Shown here: positions 1-11,221 of the stretch, in pieces | Layout of the letters: each line of letters opens with the position of its first letter | Numbering within the stretch: position 1 is the stretch's first letter | NCBI RefSeq assembly: GCF_030269925.1 | Contig: NC_085119.1 | Location: forward strand, 14,357,001 to 14,421,000 | Direction: 5' to 3' | Source: Bombyx mori | Taxonomy: Eukaryota; Arthropoda; Insecta; Lepidoptera; Bombycidae | DNA length: 64,000 nucleotides | The notes under the pieces: model-generated | Told to the model about the DNA's origin: nothing | The model's input: only the letters and a program-made list of their open reading frames with translations | The model's database searches: none | Program-made: the position numbers and the translations under genes

Positions 1-175
1 TCTCTGTATATACGAGTATAGTGTTGCAACTGCCTAAAGCTCAAAACCTGGATAATGTACCTATTTTTTTACAAAAACAATATAACACGTCTTCGCGAAT
101 GACTTGTTCGATGGCATTGTTACACTTCCTCTATTGTGCCCGTATATAATAATATTATATATGTATAATATAATA

Positions 176-292
176 TTGAAAAAGATGGCACAATATATTT
201 TACATACATATATATAATATTATATTATACATATATACATATATAATATTATATATATATGTATGTAAAATATATTGTGCCATCTTTTTCAA
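176..292. repeat. Near-perfect AT-rich palindrome (hairpin / MITE-like)
   Basis: The arm 176-216 is the exact reverse complement of 252-292 (41 bp each, outer bases TTGAAAAAGATGGCACAATA). The 35-base centre is itself AT-rich and nearly self-complementary. The repeat could be a short foldback element or a hairpin-forming AT microsatellite. No coding capacity is seen, and terminal duplications are not evident. Confidence 0.7.
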
Positions 293-324
293 ACACCATC
301 TTTTGGACATCTCGTTTCTAATTT

Positions 325-576
325 ACTGGTGGTAGGACCTCTTGTGAGTCCGCACGGGTGGGTACCACCACCCCGCCTATTTCTGCCGCGAAGCAGTAAT
401 GTGTTTCGGTTTGAAGGGTGGGGCAGCCGTTGTAACTATACTTGCGACCTTAGAACTTATATCTCAAGGTGGGTGGCACATTTACGTTGTAGATGTCTAT
501 GGGCTCCAGTAACCACTTAACACCAGGTGGGCTGTGAGCTAGTCCACCCATCTAAACAATAACAAAAAAAAAAAAA
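325..576 (+). mobile_element. Bm1 SINE, 5'-truncated, poly(A) end
   Basis: Begins at the ACTGGTGGTAGGACCTCTTG block, runs through the CGTTTCGGTTTGAAGG and GGGCTCCAGTAACCAC blocks and ends in an A run. The tRNA-like head is absent. Short open frames inside it are chance products of the repeat. Confidence 0.9.
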
Positions 577-611
577 TTACTAAGTGGAAACCTTTTTTAA
601 ATATACCTACT

Positions 612-729
612 TCATCATCATCAACAGCCCACAGTCGTCCACTGCTGGCATAGGCCTCTCCCAATCCACACCACTGAGCCCGGTCTGCGGCTCTCCTCAT
701 CCACTTCTTGCCGGCCACCGTGCGGAGGT
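612..729 (-). mobile_element. RTE-like LINE 3' fragment
   Basis: Carries the CCCACTGCTGG / CATAGGCCT signature seen at the 3' end of lepidopteran RTE-like LINEs, preceded by a TCATCATCATC tail. This is the same module as the better copy at 57467-57908. Only the extreme C-terminal coding part and tail remain. Confidence 0.55.
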
Positions 730-730
730 C

Positions 731-1005
731 ATTATTATTATTATTATTATCATTACTTAATGATAATAATTATAATAACTAGGAACACGCACGGTATTTT
801 AGCCCCAAACTAGGATTCCCTGTGTTATAGGTACCAGAGACTGACATACATACATATGCACGTTTAATTATATACATATGTTGACAATAAGCACCCAGAC
901 AAAGACTAAACAAACCTGTTCTTTATACGAATCTTTGCCCGATGTGGGAATCGAACCTACGACCCTTGGCGCAGCAGCAAGGCGCACAAACTACTGTACC
1001 ACAGA
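731..1005 (-). mobile_element. tRNA-derived SINE with ATT-repeat tail
   Basis: On the minus strand a tRNA-like head contains the B-box-like GTAGGTTCGATTCCCACAT near 940-960. An AT-rich body follows, and an (ATT)n tail lies at the low-coordinate end. A related copy lies at 20942-21172. It is not a functional tRNA: no cloverleaf is completed. Confidence 0.6.
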
Positions 1006-1157
1006 GTCAATAATGTTGTATCGTATAAAAATGAAAAGACGAAAACAAAAATAACGGATGTATCATATACAATAAATAAAAAATAAAGTGGAAATTATCA
1101 ATTTCAGTCATTTAATAAGAAGCAAAACAAAAAATGGGCTAAATTAAAAACTGAGTG

Positions 1158-1330
1158 GTACCCTCGAGAGGGGAAAAGATTAAAAGACGAACGTTCCAAA
1201 GGTGGGTAGACGATATAAAGGCCGTTGCAGGCTCTACGTGGAAGAGGAAATGCCACGAGCCGCACTTATGGCAGGATTTGGGGGAGGTCTATGCGAAAGC
1301 AAAACAATCTTTGCCGATGTCAAATGCTTA
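1158..1330 (+). pseudogene. RTE-like reverse transcriptase C-terminal remnant
   Basis: Forward frames read WYPREGKRLK and then, after a frame change near 1208, VDDIKAVAGSTWKR and a stop. This resembles the C-terminal tail of lepidopteran RTE-like LINE proteins (WYPR-GKR ... RW-DDIK ... TW-R). It is 5'-truncated and frameshifted. The assignment rests on motif memory, not a search. Confidence 0.5.
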
Positions 1331-1344
1331 GAAAATTCATAATA

Positions 1345-1586
1345 TTTTTTTATTGCTTAGATAGGTGCACCAGTTCACAGCCTACCTGGTGTTAAGTGGT
1401 TACTGGAACCCATAGACATCTACAACGTAAATGCGCCACCCACCTTGAGATATAAGTTATAAGGTCTCAGTATAGTTACAACGGCTGCCCCACCCTTCAA
1501 ACCGAAACGCATTACTACTTCACGGCAGAAATAGGCAGGGTGGTGGTACCTACCCGCGCGGACTCTCAACAGTACTACTACTAGTA
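1345..1586 (-). mobile_element. Bm1 SINE, 5'-truncated
   Basis: T run plus TATTGCTTAGATAGGTG at the low end (the poly(A) end on the minus strand), then the standard Bm1 body. The outer end is mutated (ACTACTACTAGTAA in place of CCTACCACCAGTAA). Confidence 0.88.
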
Positions 1587-1708
1587 AAAAGTTAAGTATG
1601 TACCTAAATATGAATTAAGGTTGTTAATAAAGGCTTCTTTATCTTTATCTTTTATCGTGATTGTGACGGGCAAAGTATCAAAGTATGGTGTGATCAAATA
1701 ACCACCCT

Positions 1709-1840
1709 AACTGGGCTGCAGTCGCAACCGCCATTCGAGAAGCTGAGGACCGGACGAGGTGGAAACAGCTCATGAAACAGGCCACAGTCAAGTTTCAGGG
1801 ATACGACCTTCAGTAATGAAGAATGCGACGATGAAGAAGG
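1709..1840 (+). pseudogene. RTE-like LINE C-terminal remnant
   Basis: A forward frame reads NWAAVATAIREAEDRTRW ... GYDLQ then two stops, followed by a GATGAAGAAGG-type tail. The 'DR-RW ... HDPQ-stop' ending is typical of lepidopteran RTE-like ORFs. It is heavily truncated. Confidence 0.45.
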
Positions 1841-1861
1841 GAATCTTTATCTTTATCAGCA

Positions 1862-1995
1862 TTTTTTTTTCTTTATTGCCCTTGTAGGCAGACGAGCACA
1901 CGGCCCACCTGATGGTGAGTGGTTACCGTCGCCCATAGGCTTCAGCAATGCCAGGGGCAGAGCCAAGCCACTACCTACCGCAAATATACGGTCTC
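1862..1995 (-). repeat. Poly(A)-tailed repeat family K (GTAGGCAGACGAGC type)
   Basis: T run, then TTATTGCCCTTGTAGGCAGA, CCACCTGATGGTGAGTGGTT and the AGCAATGCCAGGGGCAGAGC block. At least eight other copies lie in this window (12200, 17079, 17788, 17955, 24424, about 35800, about 38200, 46292). The overall plan resembles Bm1 but the sequence differs. Confidence 0.7.
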
Positions 1996-2690
1996 AGGGC
2001 TGTCGTGGTTTGTGATTTGATGCGGATGATCACTTATTCCAATACAATTAAGGCTTCGATTTCAAGTTTCAAGTTAGGCAGCCCAATTCATCTTTCGATA
2101 ATTATTAGCTCAGTAACTGCTATACGAGTGTTATGTTAGATTCTTTGTATATTCATTTAAATAAAGAAATAATTTTAGAAACGGTTTTTCCGATAAACCG
2201 TGCAGATGTACGTGTCCCGTCTGCGACCAGCTCTCTCTCGCCTAAAGATATAATCAGTGGAAAAAATTGTCTCATTAATTAAAGCAAATTCAGCCGCATT
2301 AGCGACGATGCGTCTCGTTTTTAATTGAGAGTGGTGCAGGAACCTGGAAAATGTACCGGCAAAGCCACAATGGCTCTGTTTCATACGTTTAAAAAATTTA
2401 ATTTCATAATTATTACTATACTAGGAATACACAGCGGTGTCGCTCGTATTTAAATAACTTTTAATAATTATGAAATACTGTATTTTGTATAACATTACAA
2501 ATGACGGTAATACCTATATTGGAAAATAACGAAGTCAGTTTCTCAATATTTCTCTTTGTGCGGTGAAAATGCATTCCGTATCAGTGTCAAAGTTACGAGA
2601 CTTTATGGCTTTTCCAATTTAAATAATTTCATTTTGATGTCTGCTGACTGTGGTAATAAATCCACACCAAGTGAGCCGTCATTTGTCTTG
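1996..2690. other. AT-rich interval, no recognised feature
   Basis: Only short chance open frames are present. Nothing here resembles a known domain, RNA gene or the repeat families seen elsewhere in the window. Confidence 0.5.
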
Positions 2691-2954
2691 TATACTAATA
2701 TTATAAAGAGGAAAGATTTGTTTGTTTGTTTGTATTGAATAGGCTCCGAAACTACTGAACCGATTTAAAAAATTCTTTCACTGTTGGAAAGCTACGCTAT
2801 CTCCGGGTGACATAGGCTATGTTTATAATATTTTCAAAAAAATTAGGGATCCTCACTGAAACTCCAATAATGTAACCTAATGTGTAAAAAAGTTACCTAA
2901 AATTCTTTACATCGCATGCGCTACTTCCCAAGCGAAGCCGGGGCGGCCCGCTAG
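2691..2954 (+). mobile_element. Non-autonomous Helitron (family H)
   Basis: Starts TATACTAATATTATAAAGAG with a TTTG microsatellite, has the core CGAAACTACTGAACCGATTT, and ends AGCGAAGCCGGGGCGGCCCG followed by CTAG and T. The CTAG end followed by host T fits Helitron insertion between A and T. The initial TC is lost. Related copies lie at 12574, 39496, 48385 and 62017. Confidence 0.65.
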
Positions 2955-3874
2955 TAAGAAATAAAATAAAAAACTGTCTTTAGTCAAGATATCAAAACCC
3001 ATCAGCATATATTTTCTGTGTACACACTCGAATAAAACAATAATCTTAAAGGTATGTAATCATGACAGGTATTGATTAATCACTCAATCAGTACAGAATC
3101 GATTCAAGGGGGTTCGATTAATCATACCCACGCATTATCGCGTTAGGGCGTTTGTGTTAACCCATAAACTATTTGACATCAATAACTTCCGGGCAATTTG
3201 ACTTGTGAACCTATTTAAGGAATGGAGTGTGGTGGCAACATTCGTGGAAACAACAACGCCTGTTACGGCACTTTCAGGCAAATGCCTATTTCAACATAAA
3301 CGTGTTCCCAACACGTGCTCAAGAACGACTTCCACAATGAAGATATAAAATATCAGGTAGTAAAAAACGAGCTCTCACAGAATTACTGTAGGCTGAGCAG
3401 AATACTAATAGACTAGCTGAAACAGAAGTCATGCGTCATGCACGGAAAATTCGTTAGATAATATATTTTAAATGTGTAAATCATCCCGGTTCTTCATTTT
3501 GGTTACAATACTAGTATGGGGAAATGGGGTTTTAGTCGGATCAACTTCGATTAGCACCACTTATCGCCCCAAACGAATCGGCAGAAGTCTGGCGATTTCC
3601 TCCTTACCCAGAAATAAATCGAGTATATTGAATTTCAGCAGTTTCTCTGAATAAGTGGATGTTCCGTGATAATAGTATTAATCAAAATTGATTGGTTATT
3701 GGGCATTATACAGATATCCGAATCTGGCTTTTTCTAAATTCCATGTCATCGTCCTCCTAACGTATCGAACCATCATGAAGCGAATGCCAATGTCCATCGT
3801 GACTCATAAGGAGAACTTTATAGAATTGTAATACAGTCCTCTTACCGCCAGTGAAAATAGAGGAAAATAGAGGA
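2955..3874. other. Interval without recognised gene
   Basis: Mostly unique-looking AT-rich sequence. A 60-codon frame at 3472-3654 starts with a hydrophobic stretch (FFILVTILVWGNGVLVG), but it has no recognisable family and no supporting context, so it is not called as a gene. Confidence 0.45.
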
Positions 3875-4132
3875 TTTTTTTTTTATTTATTTTTTATTGC
3901 CTGGATGTGTGGACGAGCTCACAGCCCACCTGGTGTGAAGTGGTTACTGGAACCCATAGACATCTACAACGTAAATGCGCCACATACCTTGAGATATAAG
4001 TTCTAAGGTCTCAGTACAGTTACAACGGCTGCCCCACGCTTCTATCCGAAACGCATTACTGCTTCATGGCAGAAATAGGCGGGGCGGTGGTACCTACCCG
4101 CGCGGACTCACAAGAGGTCCTACCACCAGTAA
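3875..4132 (-). mobile_element. Bm1 SINE, 5'-truncated
   Basis: T-rich tail at 3875-3899, full Bm1 body, and ends exactly at CCTACCACCAGTAA. The tRNA-like head is missing. Confidence 0.9.
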
Positions 4133-4915
4133 AACTATTTGTGTAGGAAGATAATTGAAATGACGAAACTCAAAATGTTAAGTCAAAGAAATATGGTTAT
4201 AGTAGTTAAAGGTGGCTCCTCACCTTTCTCAGATGCCCTGAAGAAAGAGCTTGATACACAAGTAATGGTGTGGGATCTTGGAACTTTCATGTTATATTGC
4301 ATCTTAGTAGTACATAATTATTATCATATAAGCTTTTCTTCCTAATTTTAGCAACCCTTAAAATCCAACCCACATCCTAAAACCTAAGTATTTGCAAAAT
4401 CACGTAGCTACTTTTCAAGAATTCATTCTGTGATAGATTTTTTCAGTTAGAAAGTCCATATTAGAAAGTCTACTGCCCCTGCCTTTCGGTTTGGGATATA
4501 CGTGGAACTCTCCATTTCGTGCACAAAATATATTTCCTTAGATCATTTAGTCTACTTAACGTTTATCTGAAAGATACCGCTATTAGCGATAAGGACGCCT
4601 ATTCTATAATACCTTATCGTTTCATTATTTGCAATTGTTTTGTTTTTATATTGGTATACAAAAAAGTAAACTGTACTCTAAAACGAGCATAATGTTATTC
4701 GTAGCTAATTACGTCGAGTAGTTCATGTTCTGCCAAAGGCCGATGATCATGGTTCTGTCGATGCTATTGTCTGTTGATCCTATTATTCTAAATAATACTA
4801 TAATTATGGATTATCTAAATTAGTTTAGGGTAATTACAAACACAGTGTAGTTTCTATATTACAAAAACTGTATCCGATCGGTGTTACTACTTAGTTATAA
4901 ATACTTCTACATAAT
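4133..4915. other. AT-rich interval, no recognised feature
   Basis: No repeat of the families seen elsewhere and no convincing coding frame. Confidence 0.5.
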
Positions 4916-5182
4916 GTTTTTTTTTGTAATTGCTTAGACGGGTTAACTTTAGCTCACGGTTCGCCTAATGTTAGGTGATTACTGTAACAACATCAACAAT
5001 GTAAATGGCGTCATCCATCCATCGTCCTATGTATTTTAATATGAAGTATCTTTTAGTTTTTAACTTGAGGTGTTGAGTAGCTATTATATAACACAATTTC
5101 AACCTCAAGGTGAGTGGCGATATTGGTGTTGTGATGTCTATGGGCACCAGTAACATCAGGTGGCCGTGAACTCGTTGACTTT
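4916..5182. repeat. Two decayed Bm1-like pieces in opposite orientation
   Basis: 4916-5020 resembles a minus-strand Bm1 3' part (T run, ATTGCTTAGACGGGT). 5098-5182 resembles a plus-strand 3' part (CTCAAGGTGAGTGGCG, GATGTCTATGGGCACCAGTAAC). They form a loose inverted pair. Confidence 0.45.
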
Positions 5183-5334
5183 TCTATTTTATTTCTACGT
5201 ATTCTTTTGTGCATAATGCAGTATAAGTTATTATAAAATATAGTGCTTGTGGCGTTCTGATATAATGATAAATGTTATATATCACTCTACTATACTTTGC
5301 CAAGTTATTCTATATCAAGTTTCATGATGAATGA

Positions 5335-5650
5335 AACTGTATTAACACTTAGAACACTTAACGAACACTTTAAAATTCTTAACTCACTTCCTCTGCTTCG
5401 CTTCAGGTGATCTGTTTGCTGTTTCTTGACATCCTTGCAACGCTTTTATAGTCGATATTATGACATTCCTAGAATTATCGAGAACATTCCTCACAAGCGA
5501 AGTATTTTCAAAATGCGTTTCCGCCATTTGACAGTAGATGGCGTTGTACTTCTCGAACGTTCTCGATTTTACTAGTTCTTTTGATATTCGTTTTTGCTAT
5601 TTGACGATAGTAGGCGTGGCTCTTACCGGCGTAACAATATAATACTGCTA
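5335..5650. promoter_or_regulatory. Region with heat-shock-element-like motifs
   Basis: TTCTCGAACGTTC at 5550-5562 is a perfect TTCnnGAAnnTTC array, and GAACATTC occurs at 5482-5489. A CTTTTATAG stretch lies upstream near 5444. No transcript unit is recognised beside it, so it may be a remnant of a transposon promoter or chance. Confidence 0.25.
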
Positions 5651-6583
5651 ACGTTCAATGTTCCTCTGTAATAATGTAAAGTACACAATCCATTCGCATC
5701 GTCATTTCTTTTCCTACATTCTAGACTCTCACACTTCTACGTTTTCCTTTATCCCATTATATGTCGGCACATGTTCCCTTATCATGCTGCATAGGGGTTG
5801 GGCTTGGGCTTTACGACCGGCCGATTACCTGATGTCAATCTTCTTTTGGATATATCCCCAGTACCTAGTATATACATTGTAATGTGTCATATGGAGTAGT
5901 TTTTTTCTATTCTAGGCTCGCACACGATAAAACGAATTGCTTATTGGTTAAAATGAAAATCAATTTACTTAACGTGAATTCAGTGAATAAAGCGTTGGAA
6001 CAACAGTATCGTGTTCAATTGAATCAACGAAAATATATTTATTTTGCGTATTTACTAAAAGCAGGGCACTCATTATGAACACGCACGATGTTGCAAACTA
6101 TACGAACGTATTTATTTCTATATATTTAAAAATAAATGACGGTAGCTCCGGTCTCCACGGGCTCTTCCAGTAAGTCCATTGAAGTCTTACTAATTTTTCA
6201 CAAATTTACTACGAGTAGTTCTTATTTAATTCCATTTCGTTTCCTTCGGTTTCAACCCTTAATTAATTTCGACAAATAAACTTCAATTCGTTCACCTCCA
6301 TTTACATTTCATAGAGTAAAATAGGTAACTTTATTGAAAAACGATTAAACTAGACACTGGAAGCAATGGCATCGCATGAGGCAAATTGCCAGAACCAAAA
6401 AATAAGGAAATAAGACGAGTTCTGAATTCGGAGTACTGCCGCAGGACCCATATTTATGAATGCTTCTTATTTGTGAGCATATCTATCTTGTGAGATGATT
6501 TTAATGGAATTTGAATGAAAACAGTCTTTGCTTGAAATAGGAGGAACATTAAATAAGTAGTGTTATGGCAGGTGGTGGTGGTG
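5651..6583. other. Interval without recognised gene
   Basis: Two adjacent open frames (5658-5882 and 5884-6078) show no recognisable domain. Codon use and context do not support genes. Confidence 0.45.
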
Positions 6584-6823
6584 GTGTTAGGACCTCTTGT
6601 GAGTCCGCGCGGGTAGGTACCACCACCTTGCCTATTTCTGTCGTGAAGCATTAATGCGTTTCGGTTTGGAGGGTGGGGCAGCCGTTGTAACTATACTTGA
6701 GACCTTAGAACTTATATCTCAAGGTGGGTGGCGCATTTACGTTGTAGATGTCTATGGGCTCCAGTAACCACTTAATACCAGGTGGGCTGTGAGCTCGCCC
6801 ACTCATATAAGCAATAAAAAAAA
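6584..6823 (+). mobile_element. Bm1 SINE, 5'-truncated
   Basis: Preceded by a GGT-repeat stretch (6570-6585). Runs from TAGGACCTCTTGTGAGTCCG to CAATAAAAAAAA. The standard Bm1 blocks are nearly undamaged. Confidence 0.9.
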
Positions 6824-7279
6824 GTTTGATAGGAATGGAAGTTAGAATTGTATTAACCACAATCGTATTAATTGGTATTAACTACAGCCGTTATTGACTT
6901 ATCTGCTTAAAATATTCTATGGTAATATAAAATAGTTGCCTAAGTATTCTGAGCTTTTCGGATTATTACTTGATAAAGATAATATTAGGCTTTTATGAAA
7001 TTAGAGGCAATTAGGCCTTAGATGACCTAGTATAACATATTTAAAACCACTTTTATTGTTTGATCTCGGGTTTTTTGTTATTGTCGTTATATCTACTATT
7101 TTCAACGTTTCGAATATTTTTTGGAAGGTTTTAACGACGAAGAGAAGATCTTCCATCGAGCGGGTGATATTGACGGCCCGAATCTTGTTGTTCGTAACCT
7201 TTATATATGCAAGCTTATCTTGAAAATGTCGTAAGCGAGATTCAGGCATATGTCAAATATCTTGTGTTCTGTGATGGTT
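6824..7279. other. AT-rich interval, no recognised feature
   Basis: No repeat family or coding signal recognised. Confidence 0.5.
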
Positions 7280-7605
7280 ACCGCCACAACTTTACGGCTT
7301 TACAAAAAAATGGTGGCGCCGCGTGTCTGTTTGTAGTGTTGACCGCGGGAACCCCCTACTCTGACCGGGTTCTGACCTCGGACGGAGATCGGACGTCGGG
7401 TATAAGAGTGCAGGGGAGTCGTTTAGTGCGGTAGAGCCCTAAAATTCCTTGGGCCCGAGGTCTGCTCCCAACACCTTGCAGATCGTCAAATCTCACATAC
7501 CCGCACGCCCCCTAGGCGCGGGGACCTCGTAGGAGGTTAGGTCAAAGGTCCGAAAAAAAAGGGTATCTCGTAGGAAGTACGGATCCCATCCTCAAAATAA
7601 AAACT
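7280..7605. other. Isolated GC-rich island, possible retroelement promoter/LTR remnant
   Basis: This stretch is distinctly GC-rich against AT-rich flanks. It contains GGGTATAAGAG near 7398 (TATA-like), GTCGTTTAGTGCGG downstream, and CAAAATAAAAAC near 7594 (AATAAA-like). That order would suit an LTR or a retroelement leader, but no matching second copy or coding region is visible. Confidence 0.3.
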
Positions 7606-7784
7606 TTTTCTTATTTTTTATACGACTCGCGAAAATTTCAGAAGACGTAACTAGTATATAATATAATCTTGATAATGTTTCAAATTATAACCATTATCCG
7701 TTCTGTAAAAAATTCAAATAGTTTGTTATTTGAAATTATTCAATTCATTGCAATTGTTTCGGGTTACTTTAGTTAAATAGTTAA

Positions 7785-8006
7785 TGGGTTCGAATCCCGC
7801 CAAGGGAAGATATTTGTATGATAAATATAAATGTCTTTTCCAGGGTTATGGATGTCTATTAAATATATGTATGTGTATAATAAAAATATTACATTTATTT
7901 CCGTTATCTGGTACCTGTAACACAAGTTCTTTACGAACTAACCACGGGACCTGTTAACGTGGCGTGATTGTTAGTAAATATTTATTTATATTTATTTATT
8001 TATAAA
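7785..8006 (+). mobile_element. tRNA-derived SINE (TTTA-tailed), 5'-truncated
   Basis: Starts inside the tRNA-like head at the B box GGGTTCGAATCCCGCCAAGG and continues with ATATTTGTATGATAAATATA and TAACGTGGCGTGATTGTTAG into a TTTA-rich tail. The A-box half is missing. Same family as 18548, 23408 and 40747. Confidence 0.8.
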
Positions 8007-8363
8007 TATTAATTTTAAATACCTACTCATTCTAGTTTTAAAATATTATGTCCTTTTTTCTTTTTGTGGTTTTGTACTATTTTAAAGGGTTTTTTTTTAA
8101 TGTAGAACGTAGAATGACCTCATGATTTGCTTGTTGTTAAGTGGATATCGGACACAGACATCACAATACGAAAATTGGTACCCATTGACACAATAAGTTT
8201 AAGTCTTAATTGTAAAGAATATCGGCCGTCTCACCTTTATAACTGGAACTCATTATTGTTCTACGTCAGAAATAATTTCATAGTGTTTCAGTTGTTTTCT
8301 TTAACATATTACGAGAAAAGTCATTTATTGAAAAATGTTGCAATAACTTAGAAAGAAAAAGCT
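8007..8363. other. AT-rich interval; weak Bm1-like trace
   Basis: The stretch around 8090-8180 (T run, GTTAAGTGG) may be a very old minus-strand Bm1. Otherwise nothing is seen. Confidence 0.3.
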
Positions 8364-8763
8364 GGATATCAAAAAGATCGATGCCTCTGAAATGTGGGTG
8401 TGGCGGAGGATGCTACGAATACTGTGAACCGCCATGGTAACTACTTAACGAGTCCATTCTAAGGGAGCTAAACATCCGAAAAAGGCTCTCTTTCATCTGC
8501 CGGTAACGTGTTATGAGCTTCTTCGGACACATCGTGCGGTCTCCAAGACATGAATTAGAGTAGCTCATAACTGCGGGTCGCATAGAGGGCAAGCGCGCCG
8601 TGGGCAAAACACCAGCCAGATGGTCAGATCTAGTAAGAGAAGCACCTGGTGGAAGTCTGTACCATGCGGTCCATGCCACCCATGATCGAATACAGTGGAG
8701 GAACATCACATGTGGTCGCGATCCTCAGTAGTGAGGGAACTATATAGAAGAAGAAAAAGAAGG
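8364..8763 (+). pseudogene. RTE-like LINE reverse transcriptase C-terminal remnant
   Basis: Forward translation gives DASEMWVWRRMLRI, then ILRELNIRKRLSFIC, FFGHIVRSPRHELE, EGKRAVGKTPARWSD and HDRIQWRN, ending in tandem stops at 8729. A GAAGAAGAAAAAGAAGG tail follows. The order matches the C-terminal tail of lepidopteran RTE-like ORFs (FGHI-R ... GKR--G--P-RWSD ... R--WR). In-frame stops and a frame change show it is dead and 5'-truncated. Confidence 0.65.
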
Positions 8764-9542
8764 TAAAGATATTTAGAGAGCGTTTGGTAGTTTAATATCT
8801 GAAAAGACCGAAATGTCTATTTATGATGATACATAAACAAAAAAAAAAATATAAATGTATATATCTGTAATTCCCATAATCAATCAACGTAGATTTCAAC
8901 TCGACCCAGTATAGGAGATCACGAAAATAGTTGAGCGAACCAAGTAACTGACGCGTCGAAACTGCTCATAAATCATCTTAAACGAATCCCTTCGGTATCA
9001 ATCATACAGTCTTTACATTTAATACGTTCCGAGAAAAGAAATACCCTGTATTTACATAGGAGACCGGGAGTCGAATACGAGATCTGCACTATTATGTAAA
9101 TGAGATCACGTCGGGACCTTTAAGATATGGTTTCCCCAACAGAGATTCGGACTCTTGATCTGAAGTAACGTTGTAAACACCGCTTATGGAAATCTATCGG
9201 TGCGGTGTTGTTCCCCAGTTTGGACGTATCGTTTTGTGCCATCTCGCTAACGCAAATATATGTCGAAAGCATACTGATCAGGTGGGTCCCTTTTGAGATC
9301 GTCCGGATGTTTTTATACGGTATTTCCCCGAGGTATCATTCCGTTGGATACCTTTTGGCAGTGCTTCGGGACGTTTCGCGTATGTACATTGAATATAGAA
9401 ATGCTCAGATCTTTTGGACGTTCCCGTTTAAAATTATTAGTTAGTGCAATCAAAGGTACGTCACTTTACACCTATCGCGTTATATGTCGACGACAAGCCC
9501 GTGTTATTTTTTTTTGTCAGTGTAATGTTGAATGTTTTATTT
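8764..9542. other. Interval without recognised gene
   Basis: Two overlapping forward frames (9205-9444, 9293-9553) lack any recognised motif, and the second runs into Bm1 sequence. No gene is called. Confidence 0.45.
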
Positions 9543-9787
9543 ACTGGTGGTAGGACCTCTTGTGAGTCCGCACGGGTAGATACCACCACCCTGCCTATTT
9601 CTGCCGTGAAGCAGTAATGCGTTTCGGTTCGAAGGGCGGGGCAGCCGTTGTAACTATACTTGAGACCTTTGAACTTATATTTCAAGGTGGGTAGCGCATT
9701 TACGTTGTAGATGTCTATGGGCTCCGGTAACCACTTAACACCAGGTGGGCTGTGAGGTCGTCCACCCATATAAGCAATAAAAAAAAA
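9543..9787 (+). mobile_element. Bm1 SINE, 5'-truncated
   Basis: ACTGGTGGTAGGACCTCTTG to CAATAAAAAAAAAC. The body is complete and the head is missing. Confidence 0.92.
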
Positions 9788-10080
9788 CAATCTAATGGTG
9801 AAAAAAACGTATCACAGAATCCTAGAAGTCGTAAATTTTACGCACATTATATTTCTCTTTCCGAATACGATATATGGAATACCTTTCAACTACAGTTCTA
9901 AAACGCGGTAATCATTGCTTTAAAGTTTTAAACAAAAATCAATTTTCTTGTATCTCTGACCGGACGATGGGTAAGATCTTGTGTTCAACCCAAATTAAAC
10001 TATCGAGTTAAAGAGCCACATAGTTGAGTAAACTAACCTTGGAAATCTGCTTTCAGAAACGTAAGACTACTTTTTGCTCA

Positions 10081-10330
10081 TTTTTTATTTTATTACATAG
10101 ATGGGTGGACCTGCTCATAGCCCACCTGGTGCTAGGTGGTTACCGGAGCTCTTTGACAGCTACAACGTAAATGCCGCCACCCACCTTAAGATATGTGTTC
10201 TAAGGCCCCCAGTATAGTTACAACGGCTGCCCCACCCTTCAAACCGAAACGCATTACTGCTTCACGGCAGAAATAGGCAGGGTGGTGGTACCTACCCGCG
10301 CGGACTCACAAGAGGTCCTATCACCAGTAA
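10081..10330 (-). mobile_element. Bm1 SINE, 5'-truncated
   Basis: T-rich tail, GATGGGTGGACCTGCTCATA, body, and end at TCCTATCACCAGTAA. Moderately mutated in the 3' half. Confidence 0.9.
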
Positions 10331-11011
10331 TTAGAAGAGTGGTTCATATGAAAACATTGCTCGTTCTCATTAAAGATTTTAAGTGTTGTAACTAGTTAGA
10401 TAAGCTCAGCTTATGCAAACGCGGAAACGGAAGCTTTCGCCGAATTAAACGGGCTCTTAGATTAAATCTTGACTGTTTTAATTTCACGTCAATTAATCTT
10501 TTTCGTTACGTTTTTCGTTATAAAACGTGAACGGAACATTTTCTGTCTTAAAAGACTTTAATTTTGCTTATTATGAAAACAATTTATTTACTGTTTCACT
10601 TGAAATTGTTGTTTTAATGAAATTAAAAAAAACGATTATCAAAAGTTAAAGCTTTCCGTTGATACATATTTCCGTAAGATTTTTGTTTACGTAAACTTTT
10701 GCCATTTTTAATGAATTTTTTCGTACCTATTTTCAAAGGGAAATTGCAAAGTAGAAACTCAGGACAGATAAGATTAAATATTATAATATTTGTCGAAATC
10801 CATCTAAAAGATCTTAGCTAGTATCTAGCTCTTAGTTAGTATAGTCGCATCGCTCGATATGAAATCATGTCACAAGAATTGTTTTTCAGTGTTATAGCTG
10901 TAAAAATAGATCTACAGATCCTAAATACAGACTCTAGTTATACTTATAGCATTGTAGATGATAGGTCCTGTAATTTTTAAAACAGAATAGCATTCAAATA
11001 AGCAACTCCTT
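10331..11011. other. AT-rich interval, no recognised feature
   Basis: Unique-looking AT-rich sequence without coding signal. Confidence 0.5.
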
Positions 11012-11221
11012 ACTGGTGGTAGGACGTCTCGTGATTCCGCACGAGTACCACCACCCTGCCCATTTCTGCTGTGAAACAGTAATGCGTTTCGATTTGAAGG
11101 GTGGTACTTTTAAAACTGAGACCTAGAGCTCTTGTCTCAAGGTGGGTGGTGGCATTTACGTTATAGATGTTAATGGGCTCCGGTAACCATTTAACACTCG
11201 GTGGGCCGTGAGCTCGCCCAT
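11012..11221 (+). mobile_element. Bm1 SINE, truncated at both ends
   Basis: ACTGGTGGTAGGACGTCTCG to GTGAGCTCGCCCAT. The CTAAGCAATAAA tail is missing because the next element (Helitron B) abuts directly. Confidence 0.85.

Noticed and set aside
721..770. Direct ATT repeats considered as a CRISPR-like or telomeric array
   Set aside because: It is a microsatellite SINE tail. There are no spacers, and no TTAGG telomere repeats were noticed anywhere.
3472..3654. 60-codon frame with a hydrophobic, signal-peptide-like start
   Set aside because: Too short, no downstream exon or domain identified, and no supporting signal.
9205..9553. Two overlapping forward frames of 79 and 86 codons
   Set aside because: No recognisable motif, overlapping frames, and one runs into a Bm1 SINE.
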